This document shows, piece after piece, positions 1-14,500 of a stretch of DNA of 64,000 bases (positions are counted from its first letter, which is position 1; every line of letters starts with the position of its first letter). Location of the stretch: positions 1,083,663 through 1,147,662 of the forward strand of contig JAHGAU010000018.1 in assembly GCA_019925105.1 (NCBI GenBank), given 5' to 3'. Below the pieces are notes generated by a model, which ran no database searches, had not been told where the DNA came from, and was given only the letters and a program-made list of their open reading frames with translations. The translations under genes and the position numbers were made by a program. This DNA is from Niebla homalea (taxonomy: Eukaryota; Ascomycota; Lecanoromycetes; Lecanorales; Ramalinaceae).

Positions 1-1440
1 TTTATAATAATATACTTATACCCTTAATATTTAAAGTATTAATAAATATCTATTATTTAATTTTAAGGTTTTATTAATTTAAAGGATTTATTTTTTATTA
101 CCTTTTTATTAAGGATATTATTATATATTTTTATTAATATTATACTTAAAATAACTATAAAGTATCTTTTTATATAATTAAAATCGTTTAATTTTTTTAT
201 TATAAAAAAGAAATTATAATCAATAATCTTTAGTTTAAAGTGGAAAACCGTATTCTTTTTCTTTATCCGCTTTAAAGTAACTTCCCTTTCCTTCCTTATA
301 AACCTTATTAAATATATCCTATTTACCGCGATAATAAAGGATTATTTTAATATTTTTATTATTTTATACCCTTTTTTATCGGCTTATCCCTTTAACTTTT
401 TTAACCTTTTTTTCGCCTTTAATAAGGCTATATTAAGGAAAATATTCCCGCTTTATAGTTTACGTACCGTAATAATTTATTCTATTAATGGTTTTCTTAT
501 TACCTTAAATACCTTTATTAATTATAACGGGTTCATTTTTACCATTATATTTTTCTTTTTTTCACCCGATAATTATATAATTATTATCCTCGTTTTTTTT
601 AATATTATTACTTTTTCCCCGCTTTTATTTTTTTTTATTATTAACGTTAACGTTACTTTTATAACCCTTATTATTTAATTTATCCCCGCTTTTTTTTTTA
701 AAGTTTTTTTTATTGCTTTTTTATTTTATACGTATCCTTTCTATTTTTTTTCGTTTCCGTCCGCCAGCGTTTTTATTATTACTTTTTAAACTTTACGTAG
801 CCTTTTTAACTCCCTTAAACTTTTCCCCGTATTTACGTAAAAATCTTTTACTCCCCGTAATCCGATTTATAATATCGGTTAAGTTTTTAACGTAATATTT
901 TTCTATATAATTATATAGAAGCCTTTTAACGTTTTTACCGTTTCCTCCTTTTTTACTTTTCCCTTATATATTTAATAATTATTTTTTTTTAAAATTTATT
1001 CCTATTTATTTAATATTTCCTTATTTTTACTTAATTCTTTTTTAATTTATATATACTTAATAAAACCTTTTATGCTTCCGCTTACTTTTTATCCGTCTTT
1101 ATATATTATTTTCGTCCTTTCCGCCCTTTATTTATTACCTTTTATAATAATATTTTTACGCGTTATACGCGTCTTTTTACGCGTATTTTATGAATTATAA
1201 GTTCCTTATTCAATTTAAACCCTTTTTATCTCGTATTTATTACGTTATTTATACGATTTATTACCGTTTTTATTAACTTAAGCCGCTTGCCCTTTTTCCC
1301 TTTTTATTTTTATTATTATTCTGTTTCCGTTTATCGTATTTAAGGTATTGTCCTTATTATTACTTAAGCTATATATACGTATATCGTTTCTGACCTCTAG
1401 GGTCCCGTTGTTCGTCGCCATTTCCTTAAGAATCTACTAC
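1..1440 (-). mobile_element. LINE copy E: 5' end and ORF1, cut by window start
   Basis: Minus-strand copy of the LINE family that fills the left of the window. The ORF1 start is the CAT at about 1423-1425, followed on the minus strand by codons for an N-terminus beginning MATNNGT. The same start block recurs near 11,570, 18,251, 26,094, 33,510 and 39,716. All of the visible part is ORF1, which encodes a Gag-like protein in this class. It carries many RIP-type stops and cannot be expressed. Its 5' end abuts the 3' part of plus copy D, so E is inserted in D. The rest lies outside the window. Confidence 0.85.
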
Positions 1441-2813
1441 GTAAATATAATAAAGAATAAAGGATGAGAAATTAATATATTTATTAAAATTATAAAAAGT
1501 TTCGAATAAAAAATATTAAAAAATATAAAAAAAATCTTCTTTATAAAAGTTAAATTAAAATAAATTAAAAAAGATTAATTTAATTTATATATAAAAACTT
1601 AATATAAAAATATATAAATTCTTACTTAAAAGAAAAACGACGGAAATTAAAAAAACTATAAAAATAAAGTTAACGATAATTACTTTATAAATTATAACGT
1701 AATAAATAAAATATTAACATAAATATAAATATAAAGAATTAATTTCTTAAAAATAATAATATCTAACCTTAAATAATAATAAAATTATTAATAAATATTT
1801 CCGGTTTTTGTTATAAAACGGCACTTACATATACATAGCATTACGATTTACGGTATACATAAGCATGGCGGGTAGCTTCCGCGGGGGTCTTGGCGCGTAT
1901 ACTCACTTAAATCCATAGCTACCTATTTAGCTACTTAACAATTATATTAATTATACATTATACTTATTACGTTCTTAATAGTTTTATAAAATTATAAAGG
2001 AAAAAAATATATATTAATAAGTTGAATTAAAACAAATAAAAACGGTTTAATTTATAGCTTTTTTATTATATATGTTAATAATTAAACGGACGTTAATTAT
2101 AAATATAAATAAAGGAAATAAAACGTTATTTATATTATTTGTTATTTAAAAAACTTAAATTAAGATTGATTAAAGAAATAAGGATTAATAATTATTATTA
2201 AATATTTATTATTAAAAGGGATATTAAAATAGCCGTTAAGTTTACGATAATTACGGGTTTATTATTGTAGTTTAATTTAATTAAAAGATAAATAAAATAA
2301 TTAAAAGTTTAATTAAAAAAACTTTATTACCGACCCGGAAAGAAAAAGTAATAATAAAAAGACTATACTTAATAAGGGGTTTAAACTATAAATACCGGAA
2401 TAATATAGAAAATATTAATACGTTAATTAATAAAGTTATATAATTAAGCGAATAATAATATATATATTAATATAAATATTTAAAAATATAATCGGAAATT
2501 TTAATATAAAATAAATCCGTAAAATAACGGAAAAATAATAAGTTTAAAGATAACTTTTAAAAGAATTTAATTATAATTCTATAAGTTTTCTTAAAAAAGG
2601 TATATAAATAAAATATTATTTTTTAAATAATTATAAATACTTTTAATTTTTAAGATAAAGTAAAAATTGAATAGATACCGGTTTTTATTTTTAATATTAT
2701 AAATATTAGGTTTTTATATTTATTAATAAAGTTATATAATTAATTATTAAAAAACGTTAAAATTAACTTATTTAAATCCGTAATATAAATAAATTAATTA
2801 ATTAATTAATTAG
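1441..2813 (+). mobile_element. LINE copy D: 3' part of ORF2 and tail
   Basis: Plus-strand 3' portion of a LINE copy. It aligns by eye with the 3' ends of the copies ending near 24,048, 31,861 and 38,323 and finishes in a mutated four-base tail (about 2790-2813, AATT repeats from AATC). Its 5' part lies beyond the window because copy E is inserted at about 1440. Immediately downstream the sequence becomes an internal part of minus-strand copy C, so D is itself inserted in C. It is heavily RIP-mutated, and a short foreign segment interrupts it near 1819-1980. Confidence 0.85.
1819..1980. mobile_element. ~160-bp less-mutated insertion inside LINE copy D
   Basis: This stretch has no counterpart in the other LINE copies: the LINE sequence runs up to about 1805 and resumes near 1981. 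It includes a GC-rich core (about 1865-1900) flanked by GTATAC on both sides, and a TAGCTAC direct repeat near 1916-1934. GTTATAAAA before it and GTTTTATAAAA after it could be a target duplication blurred by mutation. No coding capacity, tRNA boxes or terminal inverted repeats were recognised. It may be a small non-autonomous element; its family is unknown. Confidence 0.45.
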
Positions 2814-4468
2814 TAATAATTTTTAATTGTTTATTTTATTCAAAACCTTAATAAGATTTAACCCTAAAGACTTTTAATATACTTTTTTCCGTAATTTTAT
2901 ATTTTAAATATATCGTTAATAAATTTTTCAAAATTTTTTGCGTTAATTATTTTTTCTTTATACTTATTTATTAATCGGAAAAAAAGTTTATATCCTTTAA
3001 TATAATTATTAAGAATTTTTATTATTATCATCTTAAAAGCCTTTTTTAATATATATTAAAATATAATTATTTTATATACCTTTATTTTTAAATAGTCCGG
3101 TTTAATTAACTTTTTAAGGATTATTATTATAATTTCTTTAAAATTATAAAATTAATAATTATTATTAAAATAAACTTAAAATAAATAAATAAAAACTTTT
3201 TTAAGTAATATTTTTATTATAAATAGGAACTTTATTTAAAAATTCATTTAATTTTAAAGTTCTTTTTTTAATTAATTATTTTAATTATTATTATTTAAAT
3301 TTTCCCTTATTTACCGTTATTAAATCCGGATATAAAATATTATTAATAATAATTAAATTAATATTTAACGGATTAAATTTCTGAAAGAAGAAAAACTTAA
3401 AAATAAGTTTTAACTTTTATTTTATTTTTTATTATACTTTATTAATTTTTAGATATTCTGATAAGAAATGATTAAGTTATATATTATTAATTAAAATTAT
3501 ATTAAAATTTTTTTTAAAATTTTTTTAATTTTTTTAAGCTTTTTTTAATTATATTAATATTTCTTAATTTTTATATCTTATAATTTACTTAGTTAACGTT
3601 TTTATTTTTATGATTATTATTATATGTTTTTTATTTTTATAAGTTTTACCTTTTTAGAATAACTTTATTATTAAAATTATTATAATAATTATTTTAATTA
3701 ACGCTTTTATTATATATTTTATAAAAAAATTAATTTATTCTTTATTTATAAATTAAGGAAACACCGTTAATTAAGATTATTTTTTTAATTATTTTTTACG
3801 TTTTCCTTAAAAGTAGTAATAAATTTATATTAATTGATTAATTTAAAGATATTTATATTGAAATATAATCCGAATTATACTTTAAATTTTTATAATATAT
3901 ACGTTATTATTATATTAACGATTTCTTTTTTATTAAGCGTTAAATTAAATAATATTTTAAATCTTTAATTTTTTTATATTATCATTTTTTATAATATTAA
4001 TAATAATAAATTAAAAAATATAATAATTATTAATAGTTTATTTAATTTAATATAATTAATTATATATTTCTTTTTAATTTATTTATTTTAATAAAGGTTA
4101 AAATCTTTTATTAATATATAATTATTAAATATAAATAAAATATTTTTTAGTAATAATATTACAAAAAGTCTTATTTTATTAATTAATAATAAATTATATA
4201 TATTGTTAATACGTAAATTATTTTATATATTTTCTTCCCGGATAACTTAAAATATATATAAGTTTTTATTATAATAAATAACGTTTTAATTATTTATATT
4301 TAATTTCTTATTTATAAAGAAATATATTTAATTATTTTAAATCCTTTAAATATTAAATAAATTTTTTCTTCCGAATTAATAAAGAAATACGTAAACGGAT
4401 TATATAATAAATTTTATATTATTATAATATTAAATTTTTTAAAGAAAAATTCAATATTAAGAATCTTA
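2814..4468 (-). mobile_element. LINE copy C (base layer), ORF2 segment
   Basis: Minus-strand internal ORF2 piece, matching the full-length minus copy H at roughly 7,870-9,550. The endonuclease motif related to GDFNLHH is recognisable in mutated form on the minus strand near 4,092-4,110. The segment is bounded by insertion D on the left and insertion A on the right; its last 13 bases (4456-4468) are the left target duplication of A. C is the most AT-rich of the copies, fitting its position as the oldest layer. Confidence 0.8.
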
Positions 4469-5782
4469 TTTAAATAAAATTAAATAATAATAAATAACGG
4501 GACCTTAAAAATCCAAAACGATATATATACGTATAACTTTAATAATAATAATATTAATACTTAAAATGCGATAAAAATAAATAATATAATAATTAAAAAT
4601 ACGGAAATAAGTAAAGAAATAACTTATATTAATAAAAGTAGCGAAAAAGTATATAAATAATATAATAACAGCGGGATAAACGGTTATTAAAATAGATAAA
4701 AAAGTTAAAGTTAATAAGATACGTATAAAAAAACGCGTAAAACGTATAAAATTATAATAAATAAAAAAGATATTAAAAAGGCTAAAATAATAATAATAAT
4801 TAAGGTAAAAGAAAATAAATATATATAAAGTAAAAATAAAGTCGGAATTATTAAAAGTATATAGAATAAAGGTAAATTTAACAAAAAGATTAAGTCCGTA
4901 AATAATTAAAAATAAAGAATAAAAATATAAGGCATTAAACGTAAAACGGAACCGGAATAAAAGAAAAAACGGTAAAAACCTTGAATAAATTATTAATTAT
5001 AAAGTAAATAGTAAAAGGGTTAAAGACTTAATTAATATTATAAGCAAAATTACGGAAAATAAAAAACCTTTGTAAAAAAATAAAAGAAAAATTAAAATAA
5101 TAACGAAAAACTTAAAAAAATAATAATAAATATATTAATAAAAGGAAGGGACGGAAAGTAAAAGACGGTTATATAAAATAAGGTAATAATTACTCGAGCT
5201 TTTTAAGAAAAAAAGTTAAGTAAAAAAAACCGTAAAGAAAAGATAAGGAATAACCGGAAGAGAAATAAGTATAAAAAAATAATAACGTTAAAAAAGCAGA
5301 AAATAATAATAATCCGTTTTTTAAACGAAGAAAAAAGGTATACGGCTATAAAAATAAACTTTTTATAGCTTATAAAAATGTTTAAAGTAATAAAAAAGCT
5401 ATTAATAGAACGGTAATATTTTTTTACGTTATTAAAGGTAAAAAAAGACTTAAGAAGTTAAAGGTATAAATTAATAAGAATAAATTTAAGACGGTAAAAG
5501 TATTAAAGTAATAGTTTATTATTATAATAGACGGAATATATTTAACGCGCTTTATAAATATAGAAATAAAAATTATTTTAAGATAAATAAAAAAAGAGAA
5601 TACGGTTTTTTATCCCGGATTAAAAATTGTAAATTATAAATTTCCTTTAATAATAAAAAAATTAAATATTATAAAGTAAATAAAGAAATATTTTATAATT
5701 ATCTTAAATATAACGTTAATAAAAATATACGATATTATTTTTAATAAAAAAATTATTAAAAATAAACCTTTTAAATTAATAT
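4469..5782 (+). mobile_element. LINE copy A, ORF1 part (interrupted by copy H)
   Basis: The mutated ORF1 start is at 4484 (ATA where other copies have ATG), followed by the family N-terminus. ORF1 runs on until minus-strand copy H interrupts it at 5783. The 13-bp duplication ATTAAGAATCTTA is at 4456-4468 and again at 16015-16027, which defines the whole insertion of A into C. The element is dead: stops are frequent and the start codon is lost. Confidence 0.85.
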
Positions 5783-8700
5783 TGATTAATTGATTGATTT
5801 ATATTACGGATTTAGTTAAATTAATTCCGGCGTTCTTTAATACGCGGCCTTTTAACCTTATTAATAGCCGTAAAAACCTGATATTTATAACGTTAAGATA
5901 AAAACCGGCGTTTACCAGGCCTTTACCCTTTATCCCTTAAGGTAAAAAATATTAACGGTTATTTAAAAAACAATAATTTATTTATATACTTCTTATATTT
6001 TAACTCCCCTATAAAAATTAATAATATTATAACCGTATCTTTATAAGGGTTATCTTTAAACTCGTTATACTTCCGCTCCTTTATATATTTATATTATTTT
6101 AATTTTATGTAACGCTTTTAAATGTCCTTATTAATATTTACGTATTTAATATATACTTTTTTTATATTATTATTATTATTAATACCTTTAAAGACTTTTA
6201 TTAAGCGTTTATTATTATATCTTTATAATTATAAAAGATACTTTCCGGTTTATATAATTAATATAACCGGTTTCCGCTTCTCTTTTTCTTTTTAACCGGT
6301 AACGGGCCTTTTCCGTAAGGTTTTTAATAACCTTATTTATTTTTATAACGAAATTAAACTATAATAATAATCCGGTAAATATTATAAAATTAACGGTTAT
6401 CTAGATACTTTATTTTATAAATAATATTTAGCGGTAATTATAAGTATTAACTTTTATAATAAGTTTTAATTTAATTTCTATAAATAAAAAATAAGAAATA
6501 AGGATATATACGGTATTTTACTTTTTTTATTTATATTTATATCCGGCGTTTATCCGATTTCCGGTATATATAATAAATAAGAAGTAAATTAAATTATTTT
6601 TATTTATTTAAAGTTAAATCGTTAATACGTTATTACTTTTCCTTATAATATTATAACGGCGGAAATATTTATTAATAATTTTTTTATCGTTAAAAACTAA
6701 GTAATAATAACTTATAAATATAAAGTCTTTATACTTCCGTTAACGTTTAATTTACTTTATCGTAACTTATAAGGTAATTATTATAATTTTTACTCTTTAA
6801 ATCCCTTTAATTTTAATTTTTTTTACGCTTAATAAGAATTTATATATATTTAAATTAACCTTTAAAATACCGATAAAATTAATTTTTTTCTTAACTTATT
6901 TTTACTTTATTTTAATAGGAAAAAGGATAAATATTTTTAATTAATTTTTTTTAGCTTAAAACTTATTAAGATTCTGGCGGATCCGCCCGTTTTTTATTAT
7001 TATAATTAAGTATATATATTTCTTTAATTTTATTTAAGCGATTATTTAATTTAATAAAATTTTAATTAATAATATAAAGATTTTAAACTTTAATATCGGA
7101 ATAAGGATTATTTTTTAAATACCGTTAATTACTCTTAAATATTAATTCTAGACTTTTTATAATATTTAAATAAGCTTTTTCCTATATCCCGGAGTACTTT
7201 TAAGTATATATTAAATAGCTATAATATATATTATAACTAACTTTATTACGGCTTAATAAACGGTTTAAACCTTTTATAACGTAACTTTCTATATTAATAT
7301 AACGAGATAAGTAAGGCTTTTTTCCTATAAAGTTATTTTCTTTTAAACTTTTCTTATATAATCTTTTTAATTAAGCTTCTTATTTATTTAAAAATTAAGG
7401 ATTTTAATATTAATATTTAATTTTACCGTAATTTTATTTAAGTCCACTATAATTATCATATTATATAGTTTCGGGCTTTTAATTATATAGATAAACTCGT
7501 ATTTATATAATGCGAATTAAACCCTATAGATTTTCGCTTACCGAAAATAAACTTCGTAAGCTTATTTTAATTCTAAATAATTTATATATATAAAGGTATT
7601 ATAAGTTAAAAGGTAAACGTTATTAATAAAGTTTTTAACTTAAACCTTTTATTTTAACTTAATAAGCTTTTTACTTAATAAACCGTGAAAGAATAAAAAT
7701 AATATAAAAGAAATAAGCGATTTTTAAAGAATCTTTATTATAGCGGGCTTTATTAGGCTTATTTATTATTTTTAGTTAATTAATATAACTTAGTTACTTA
7801 AGAAACTTTTTATTTATTTAATTAAGAAAAGTAATATCTTTTTCTTTTTTAAATTATATAATAATTTTTAATAATTTATTTTACTAAAAATACTTATAAT
7901 ATTAAGAAAAAAAAGATTTATAATATGTTTCTGCCCGTAACCTTATATTGTATATACGCCGTCGATTAATTCTTTAAAGGCTATTTTTATTAACCGATTT
8001 TTCCTTACTTTTATTTATTAATTAAGGAAAAGTTTATAGTTCTTTATATAGTTATTAAGGATCTTTATTATTACCGTTTTTAAGGTTTTCCTTAACGTAT
8101 AAAGGAATATAATAAGCTTATAAAACTTTACCTTAAAGTAATCCGGCTTAATAAACTTCTTAAGGATAATCGTTTTTATTTCCTTAAACTTACGTAAATA
8201 ATAATTAACGTTAAGGTATACTTAAAAGAGGTAAGTAAAAACCCTTTTAAACGGTAATATTATTATTAATAGGAATTTATTAGGGATTTTATTTGGTCTT
8301 AAGGCTTTATCCTTCTTTAATTTATTAATCGCTTTAATTATTATATTTTATATTATTATTTTATTTATTAATATAGGATCAGGGTATATAGCGTTATCGA
8401 TATCGTTTAGGTTAATTTTTAACGGAGGGGGGAAAAATACTCCTTTAAGGGTTTTAATTTTATTATTAAAGATATTAATTAATATATTATCGGATCTCTT
8501 AAAAAGCGGGAATTTAAGGATAAAATTTTTTATTTTTTATTATACTTCGTTAACTTTTAAATATTATAAAATAAAACCGTTAAATTATATATTATAAATT
8601 AAAAGTATATTTATTTAATTTTTTAATAATCTTTTCTTTTTCCTTTTAAATAACTTTTAATTAATTAAATATTTTTTAATTCTTATATTTAAAAGTTTAC

Positions 8701-11592
8701 TTTATTAACTTTTTCGTTTTTATAATTACGGTTATATACTTTTTATTTTAATAAGTTTTAACTCTTTAAAAGGGGTTTATTATCGGGATTATCTTATTAA
8801 TTATTTCGTATAATATTTTTATTATTTACTTTATAAAAAGGTAAATCCGGTCTTTATTATTTAATTAAAGGAGGTCCGTAAATTATATTGCTGTCTTTTC
8901 CGTTTTTATATAAATTTCTATTATTTTAGCCGTTTTTTACGCTTTTTTTACCGGTGGTAATAAGGTTATATTAACGGTTTAATCTAAAGTTATTTATATT
9001 GGTATATAGTTTAAGTTATATTTTAAGTTTTTTTACGGCTTATACGTTATAACCGTATTAATAACCTTTTCCGTATTAAAGGTTAAATTAATCGTTATTT
9101 TAAACTTATAACTTTCCTATATAATAGTCTTTTATAATATTAATAATAAAAGGTTAATTTAAATAATAATTATTAATAGGTTATTTAATTTAATATAATT
9201 TATTATACGCTTTTTTTTTTTTATTCTATATATAATAATATAAGTTAAAGTTTTTAAGTAATATATATTTTTTAAAGTAATTAAAACCTTTTTAAGTAAC
9301 GGTATTATAAACGGTTTTTTTTTATTAACCAACGGCGGATTATACGTATTATAAATATTAAGGTCGTTTTTAAGTCCTTTTCTTTCGTAATATGGAGTAT
9401 ATAAAGGTTTTTACCGTAATAAATAATATCCTAGCTATTTATATTAAGCCATTTATTTATAAAGAAGTATATTCTGGTTATTTTATCCCCCTTAAAGGCT
9501 AAATAGAACCTTTTTTCCGGGTTAATAAATAAATATATATACGGGCTATATAGTAATTTTTATATTATTATAATATTAACGTCCTTAACTTTTTAAATTT
9601 AAATATCGGTATTATTACTTTAATCTTTTCGTTACGGATATTATACTATATTACTTTTAAAAGCGTTAATATATTATATATTAATTTTTATAAAAACTTT
9701 TTATTTATATTTATTAAGTTATAAACTTCTTATTAAAGTTAAACGTTTTCTAGCTTAATATTTTCTTGGTTATTATTAAAAACGTAAAATAACTGACCCT
9801 TAAGGTTAAGATTATAAGGAGCTTCCTTTTTTTACTTTATTTATTACCGTTATTTACCTTTTATTATCTAATTAATTAAGTTCACGTTTTAAGGCTGCCT
9901 TTAATTAATCCGTTGGATTAATTCCGTACGTATTATATTATTGGATTTTTATAATTATCCGGGTTTCTTTACGTTTAATTTTTCTGGCTTTTATTATATA
10001 CCTGGAATCTTATATTAAGTATCCTTTTTTATTATACGTAATATATTTAAATACGTCCTTTATAAGCCCTTTTATTATTAATTCTTTATATTTATAAATA
10101 TTATAGCTTTTAATATAAACCGTATATTTTATAATATTAAAGTATTTTATAATAATATATTTATAAATTTTATATTTAAAATATTAATAAATTTCCGCCA
10201 CTTTATTTTATAGTTAAATTATCTTAAGCGATCCCTTTTAATAATCTTTTTATTTAGGACGTTATTATATATTTTTATTAATATTACGCTTAATATAAAG
10301 GTAAAATACCTTTTATACGTTTTAAAGAGTTAAGTTTCCTTATTACCGGAGGAAGTTTATAATTAACGATCTTAAACCTTAAATAAAGAATTACGTTTTC
10401 TTTTTTTATATTCCTTAATATAATTTCTTTTTTAGTTTCTATAAAACGTAATAAATATATCTTATTTACTATAATAATAAATAATTATTTCAAAACTTTA
10501 ATTAACTTATACTTTCCTTTATTAATTTAAATTTTAAATTTTTTTAAGTTTTCTTTTATTTTTAATAACGTTATATTAAGGAAAATATCTTTACTTTATA
10601 ACTTATGTACCGCGATAATTTATTCTATTAATAGTTCCGTTATTACCTTAAAAGCCTTTATTAATTATAATAGGTTTATTTCCGTAATTATGTTTTTTTC
10701 TTTATTATTAAATAGGTAAACCGTTATTATCTTCGTTTTTTTTAATACGGTTATTTTTTCCTCCGTTATCCTTTTATTTTCTGCCGCGGGTACCCTTTTT
10801 ACCACCTTTATTACCTAGTTCTTTTTCGCTTAAAAGGTTATTGCCTTTATATTTTCGTTTTATACCCTTAATTTTAAGCTACTGTCTTTATTCTTTATTA
10901 ACGCCCTTATTCCCGCCCCTTAAAAGCCCTATAAGTATTCCGTTTCTTTTAGTTTTACCTTTATTTTTATATAAAAGTCTTTTACGTTTTTTAATTTAAT
11001 TTATAATATCGGTTAAGTCTTTAACGTAATATCCTTCCACTTTATTATAAAAAGTCCTTTTAAAGTCTTTACCGCCCCCTTTACCGCCCTTTCGCCCTCC
11101 TTTACCGGGCGATGTATTATCTCCGTTTCTTATTTTTAATCCCTTAAGGTCCTATCCTTTTTACCAGCTTTATTTCCCTTTTATATACCTTTAATAATAC
11201 TTTTACCGCGGTCTTTTTACCCTTTCCTCCTATTCGTACCCTTCGTTATTAGTATTATACCGGCCTTCCTACCCCTTTATTTACTTATTACCTCCGTATT
11301 ATTATTATACGTTTTATGCGTTTTAATATACGTATTTTATTAACCTTAATTCCCTTATTTATTTTAAGCGTTATTTAACTTATTATTATTATATTGCCCG
11401 TACGTATCGTCGCCGTTTCTATTAATATAAGTTATTTACCCGTTTATTACTTTATTTTTAATTATTACGTTATTTCTATTTATTATACTTAATATACTCC
11501 CCTTACTGTCATTAAAGCTTTACATATACGTATCGTTTTGGACCTCTAAGGTCCCTTTATTCGTCGCCATCGTCTTTCACCTGAAAAACCTC
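5783..11592 (-). mobile_element. Full-length LINE copy H nested in copy A
   Basis: Complete minus-strand LINE of 5.8 kb. The 3' tail of TTGATT-type repeats is at 5783-5800 and the ORF1 start codon (CAT) at 11568-11570, with only about 22 bases of leader. The duplication TTTAAATTAATAT flanks it at 5770-5782 and 11593-11605. ORF2 features seen on the minus strand are the mutated endonuclease motif GDFNLHH near 9240-9262 and the reverse transcriptase box FVDD (now FINN) near 7611-7632. Both ORFs are broken by RIP-type stops. The order endonuclease then reverse transcriptase, and the four-base tail, suggest a Tad1-like LINE; that clade name is inferred. Confidence 0.88.
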
Positions 11593-14500
11593 TTTAAATT
11601 AATATAATTATAAGATATAACGGTAAATATTTATTAAAAGTTTAAGTATTAAAAGTATAAATATATTATTATAAAATACCTTAATAACATAAAATACATA
11701 ATATATATAAAAGAATATAATACGTATAAATATATAAACTTAATAAGTAAACGTTTTATTAAGAATATTAATTAATATATAATATATAGAAAAAATAAAT
11801 ATTTAATATAAAATTCAAAATACTTAATAAAATTTAAGGAAGTTTAATATAAAGAAACTAAGATAACCGTTAAAGTTTAATAATATAATTTATATAAAGT
11901 AAAGTTAATAAGTTAATTATAAATAATTTTAAAATAAAAATAAAGTTAATTAAATAAAAAAATTAAAAATAATAATAAATAATATAAAGAAAAACAAGCT
12001 TATTATAATATTAATCCTTAAGTTTAATTACTTTAAAATAATAATAATTATTATAAAGAAACCGGAATAAATAATATTTAACTTTAACGGGAAATTATTA
12101 ATTTAAATAAAAATTAATAAAAAAAACTTAAACGGACGTTAATATATAATATAATAACGCTTTTGAAAATAATATAATTTAACGTATAAAATAAAATAAA
12201 TAAATTAATATTATTAATATTTAAATTAAAAAAGGTAAAAAATATTAATATTATTATAATATAATTATATAATCCGTTTATATGTTCTTTAATTAATCCA
12301 GGAAAAAGGTTTTATTTAATATTTAAAGCAAATAAAATAACTTAAACGTATTTCTTTAAAAATAAGAAATTAAATATAGATAATTAAAACGTTATTTATT
12401 ATAACGGGAACTTATATATACTTTAAATTATACGGGAAGAAGACGTTAAGCGTAATTTGAATATCTATAATATTTACAATTTATTATTAATTAATAATAT
12501 AAAGCCCTTAAAATATTTAATAAGTATATCTTATTAAGGGATTTTAATCTTTATTATATTATATAAAATAAAAGAAAACATATAACTAATTTTATTAAAT
12601 TAAAACAATTATTAACGATAATTATCCGGTATAACTTTTTATTATTAATATTACGGGTAACTATAATATAAGAAAATCGTAAATTTAAAATAATAATTAA
12701 CTTAACGTTTAATACGGAAAATATTATTAATAAAATAATAATATATAAGTTATAAAAAGATAAAAAATATAATTTAAATTATATATTAATATAAATAACT
12801 TTAAATTAGTCGGTCAATATAATATTATTAATATTAATAAAGAAAACGTAAAAAATAAGTAAAGAGAATAAGGTTTATATAAAAATAAAAAAGATAGTAT
12901 TTTAATTAACGGGACTTTTTTAATTAACGGAACTTTTTTAATTTAATAATAAAAAATAAATTCATTTTTTTTATAAAGAATATAATAAAAGCGTCAAATA
13001 AAGTAATTAAAATAATAATCTTAATAATCTTAATAATAAAATTATCTTAATATATTAAAACTTATTAAAATAAAAAGTATATAGTAATAATTATAAAAAA
13101 AACCGTTAATTAAATAAATTATTAAATATAAAAATTAAAAAATACTTACTTAATTAAAAGAAACATAAAAAGAAAAAAAGAAAATTATTAATAAAATTAA
13201 ATAAATATATTTTTGATTAATAATCTATTCTTTTACGGTTTTTTTTTATAAAATATAAAAGTTAATAAAGTTTAGAAAAAAATAAAACAGGAAATGTAAA
13301 CTTATTTCTAAGTTTTTATTTTTAAAAAAGTTTAATAATACGATAATTAATACTTTTAATAATAAAACTAAAATTCTTAAAAAGTATTTTTCCTTTTTCA
13401 ATTACTTATTAATTTAATCGATATTAAGGGTATTATATACTTTAACTTAATAAATATAAATAAAAAAATAACCTTAAAAATAATAATTAAAGTAATTAAT
13501 AAATTAAACAAGAATAAAATTTCCGGATTAAACGGAATTTTAAGTAAATTTTTAATTATAATAATAATATTATTTAAGAAAGTTTTAATTTTTTTATTTT
13601 AAGTTTATTTTAAAATTAAACATTCTTTATAAAAGTTTAAAGAAATTAAACCGATAATCCTTAGGAAATTATCTAAATTAAATTATTTAAAAATAAAAAT
13701 ATATAGATTAATTATATTCCTATTTATATTAAAAAAGGTTTTAAAAACGGTAATAATAAAGATCCTTAATAATTACATTAAAAAATATAGACTTTTTTTA
13801 ATTAATAAATAAGTATAAAAAGAAACCGGTTAATAAAAACAGCCCTTAAAGGGCTAATAAATAGCGTATATATAATATAAAACTATAAAAAAAAGTATAT
13901 TATAAACTTTTTTTCCTTAAATATTATAAATCCTTTTAATAAAATTAATTATTAAAAATTATTATATAATTTATAAAGTAAAAGAATATGGTTTTTCTTT
14001 ATATAATAAATTAAGAGTTTTTTAAATAATTAAATAACGTTTATTAATTTAAAATAAAAAATAAACTTAATAATACCCGTTATAACCGGGATTCTTAAAG
14101 TATTATTTACTTCTTTTATTTTATTTTTATTTTTTAATAACCCGTTAATTAAAAACTTAATTAAATTAAAGTAAAAAATCTAAGTTAAAAGGTTTGTTAA
14201 CGATATTTATTTTTTAAAATATAATATATTTATTTATATAAATTATTTAAAATTAAAATAAATATATAAAACTTATTTATATTAATTAAAAATATATAAA
14301 GCTTAATTTATTCCGTATAAATATAAATTTATTTATATAATAAAGAATCCGAAGTTATATAATATAATAACTATAATAAAGTTAAATAATATTATAATAA
14401 AATCGGATTTTAATATTAAAATATTTAATTTTTAAATCGTTAAAAAACTTAATTAAAAAGATTACATAAAAAAGGATTAAAAGAAAATAACTCTATAAGA

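Noticed and set aside
713..895. 60-codon plus-strand ORF
   Set aside because: It lies antisense to ORF1 of LINE copy E in RIP-mutated DNA; low-complexity Leu/Phe/Ile composition and no motif.
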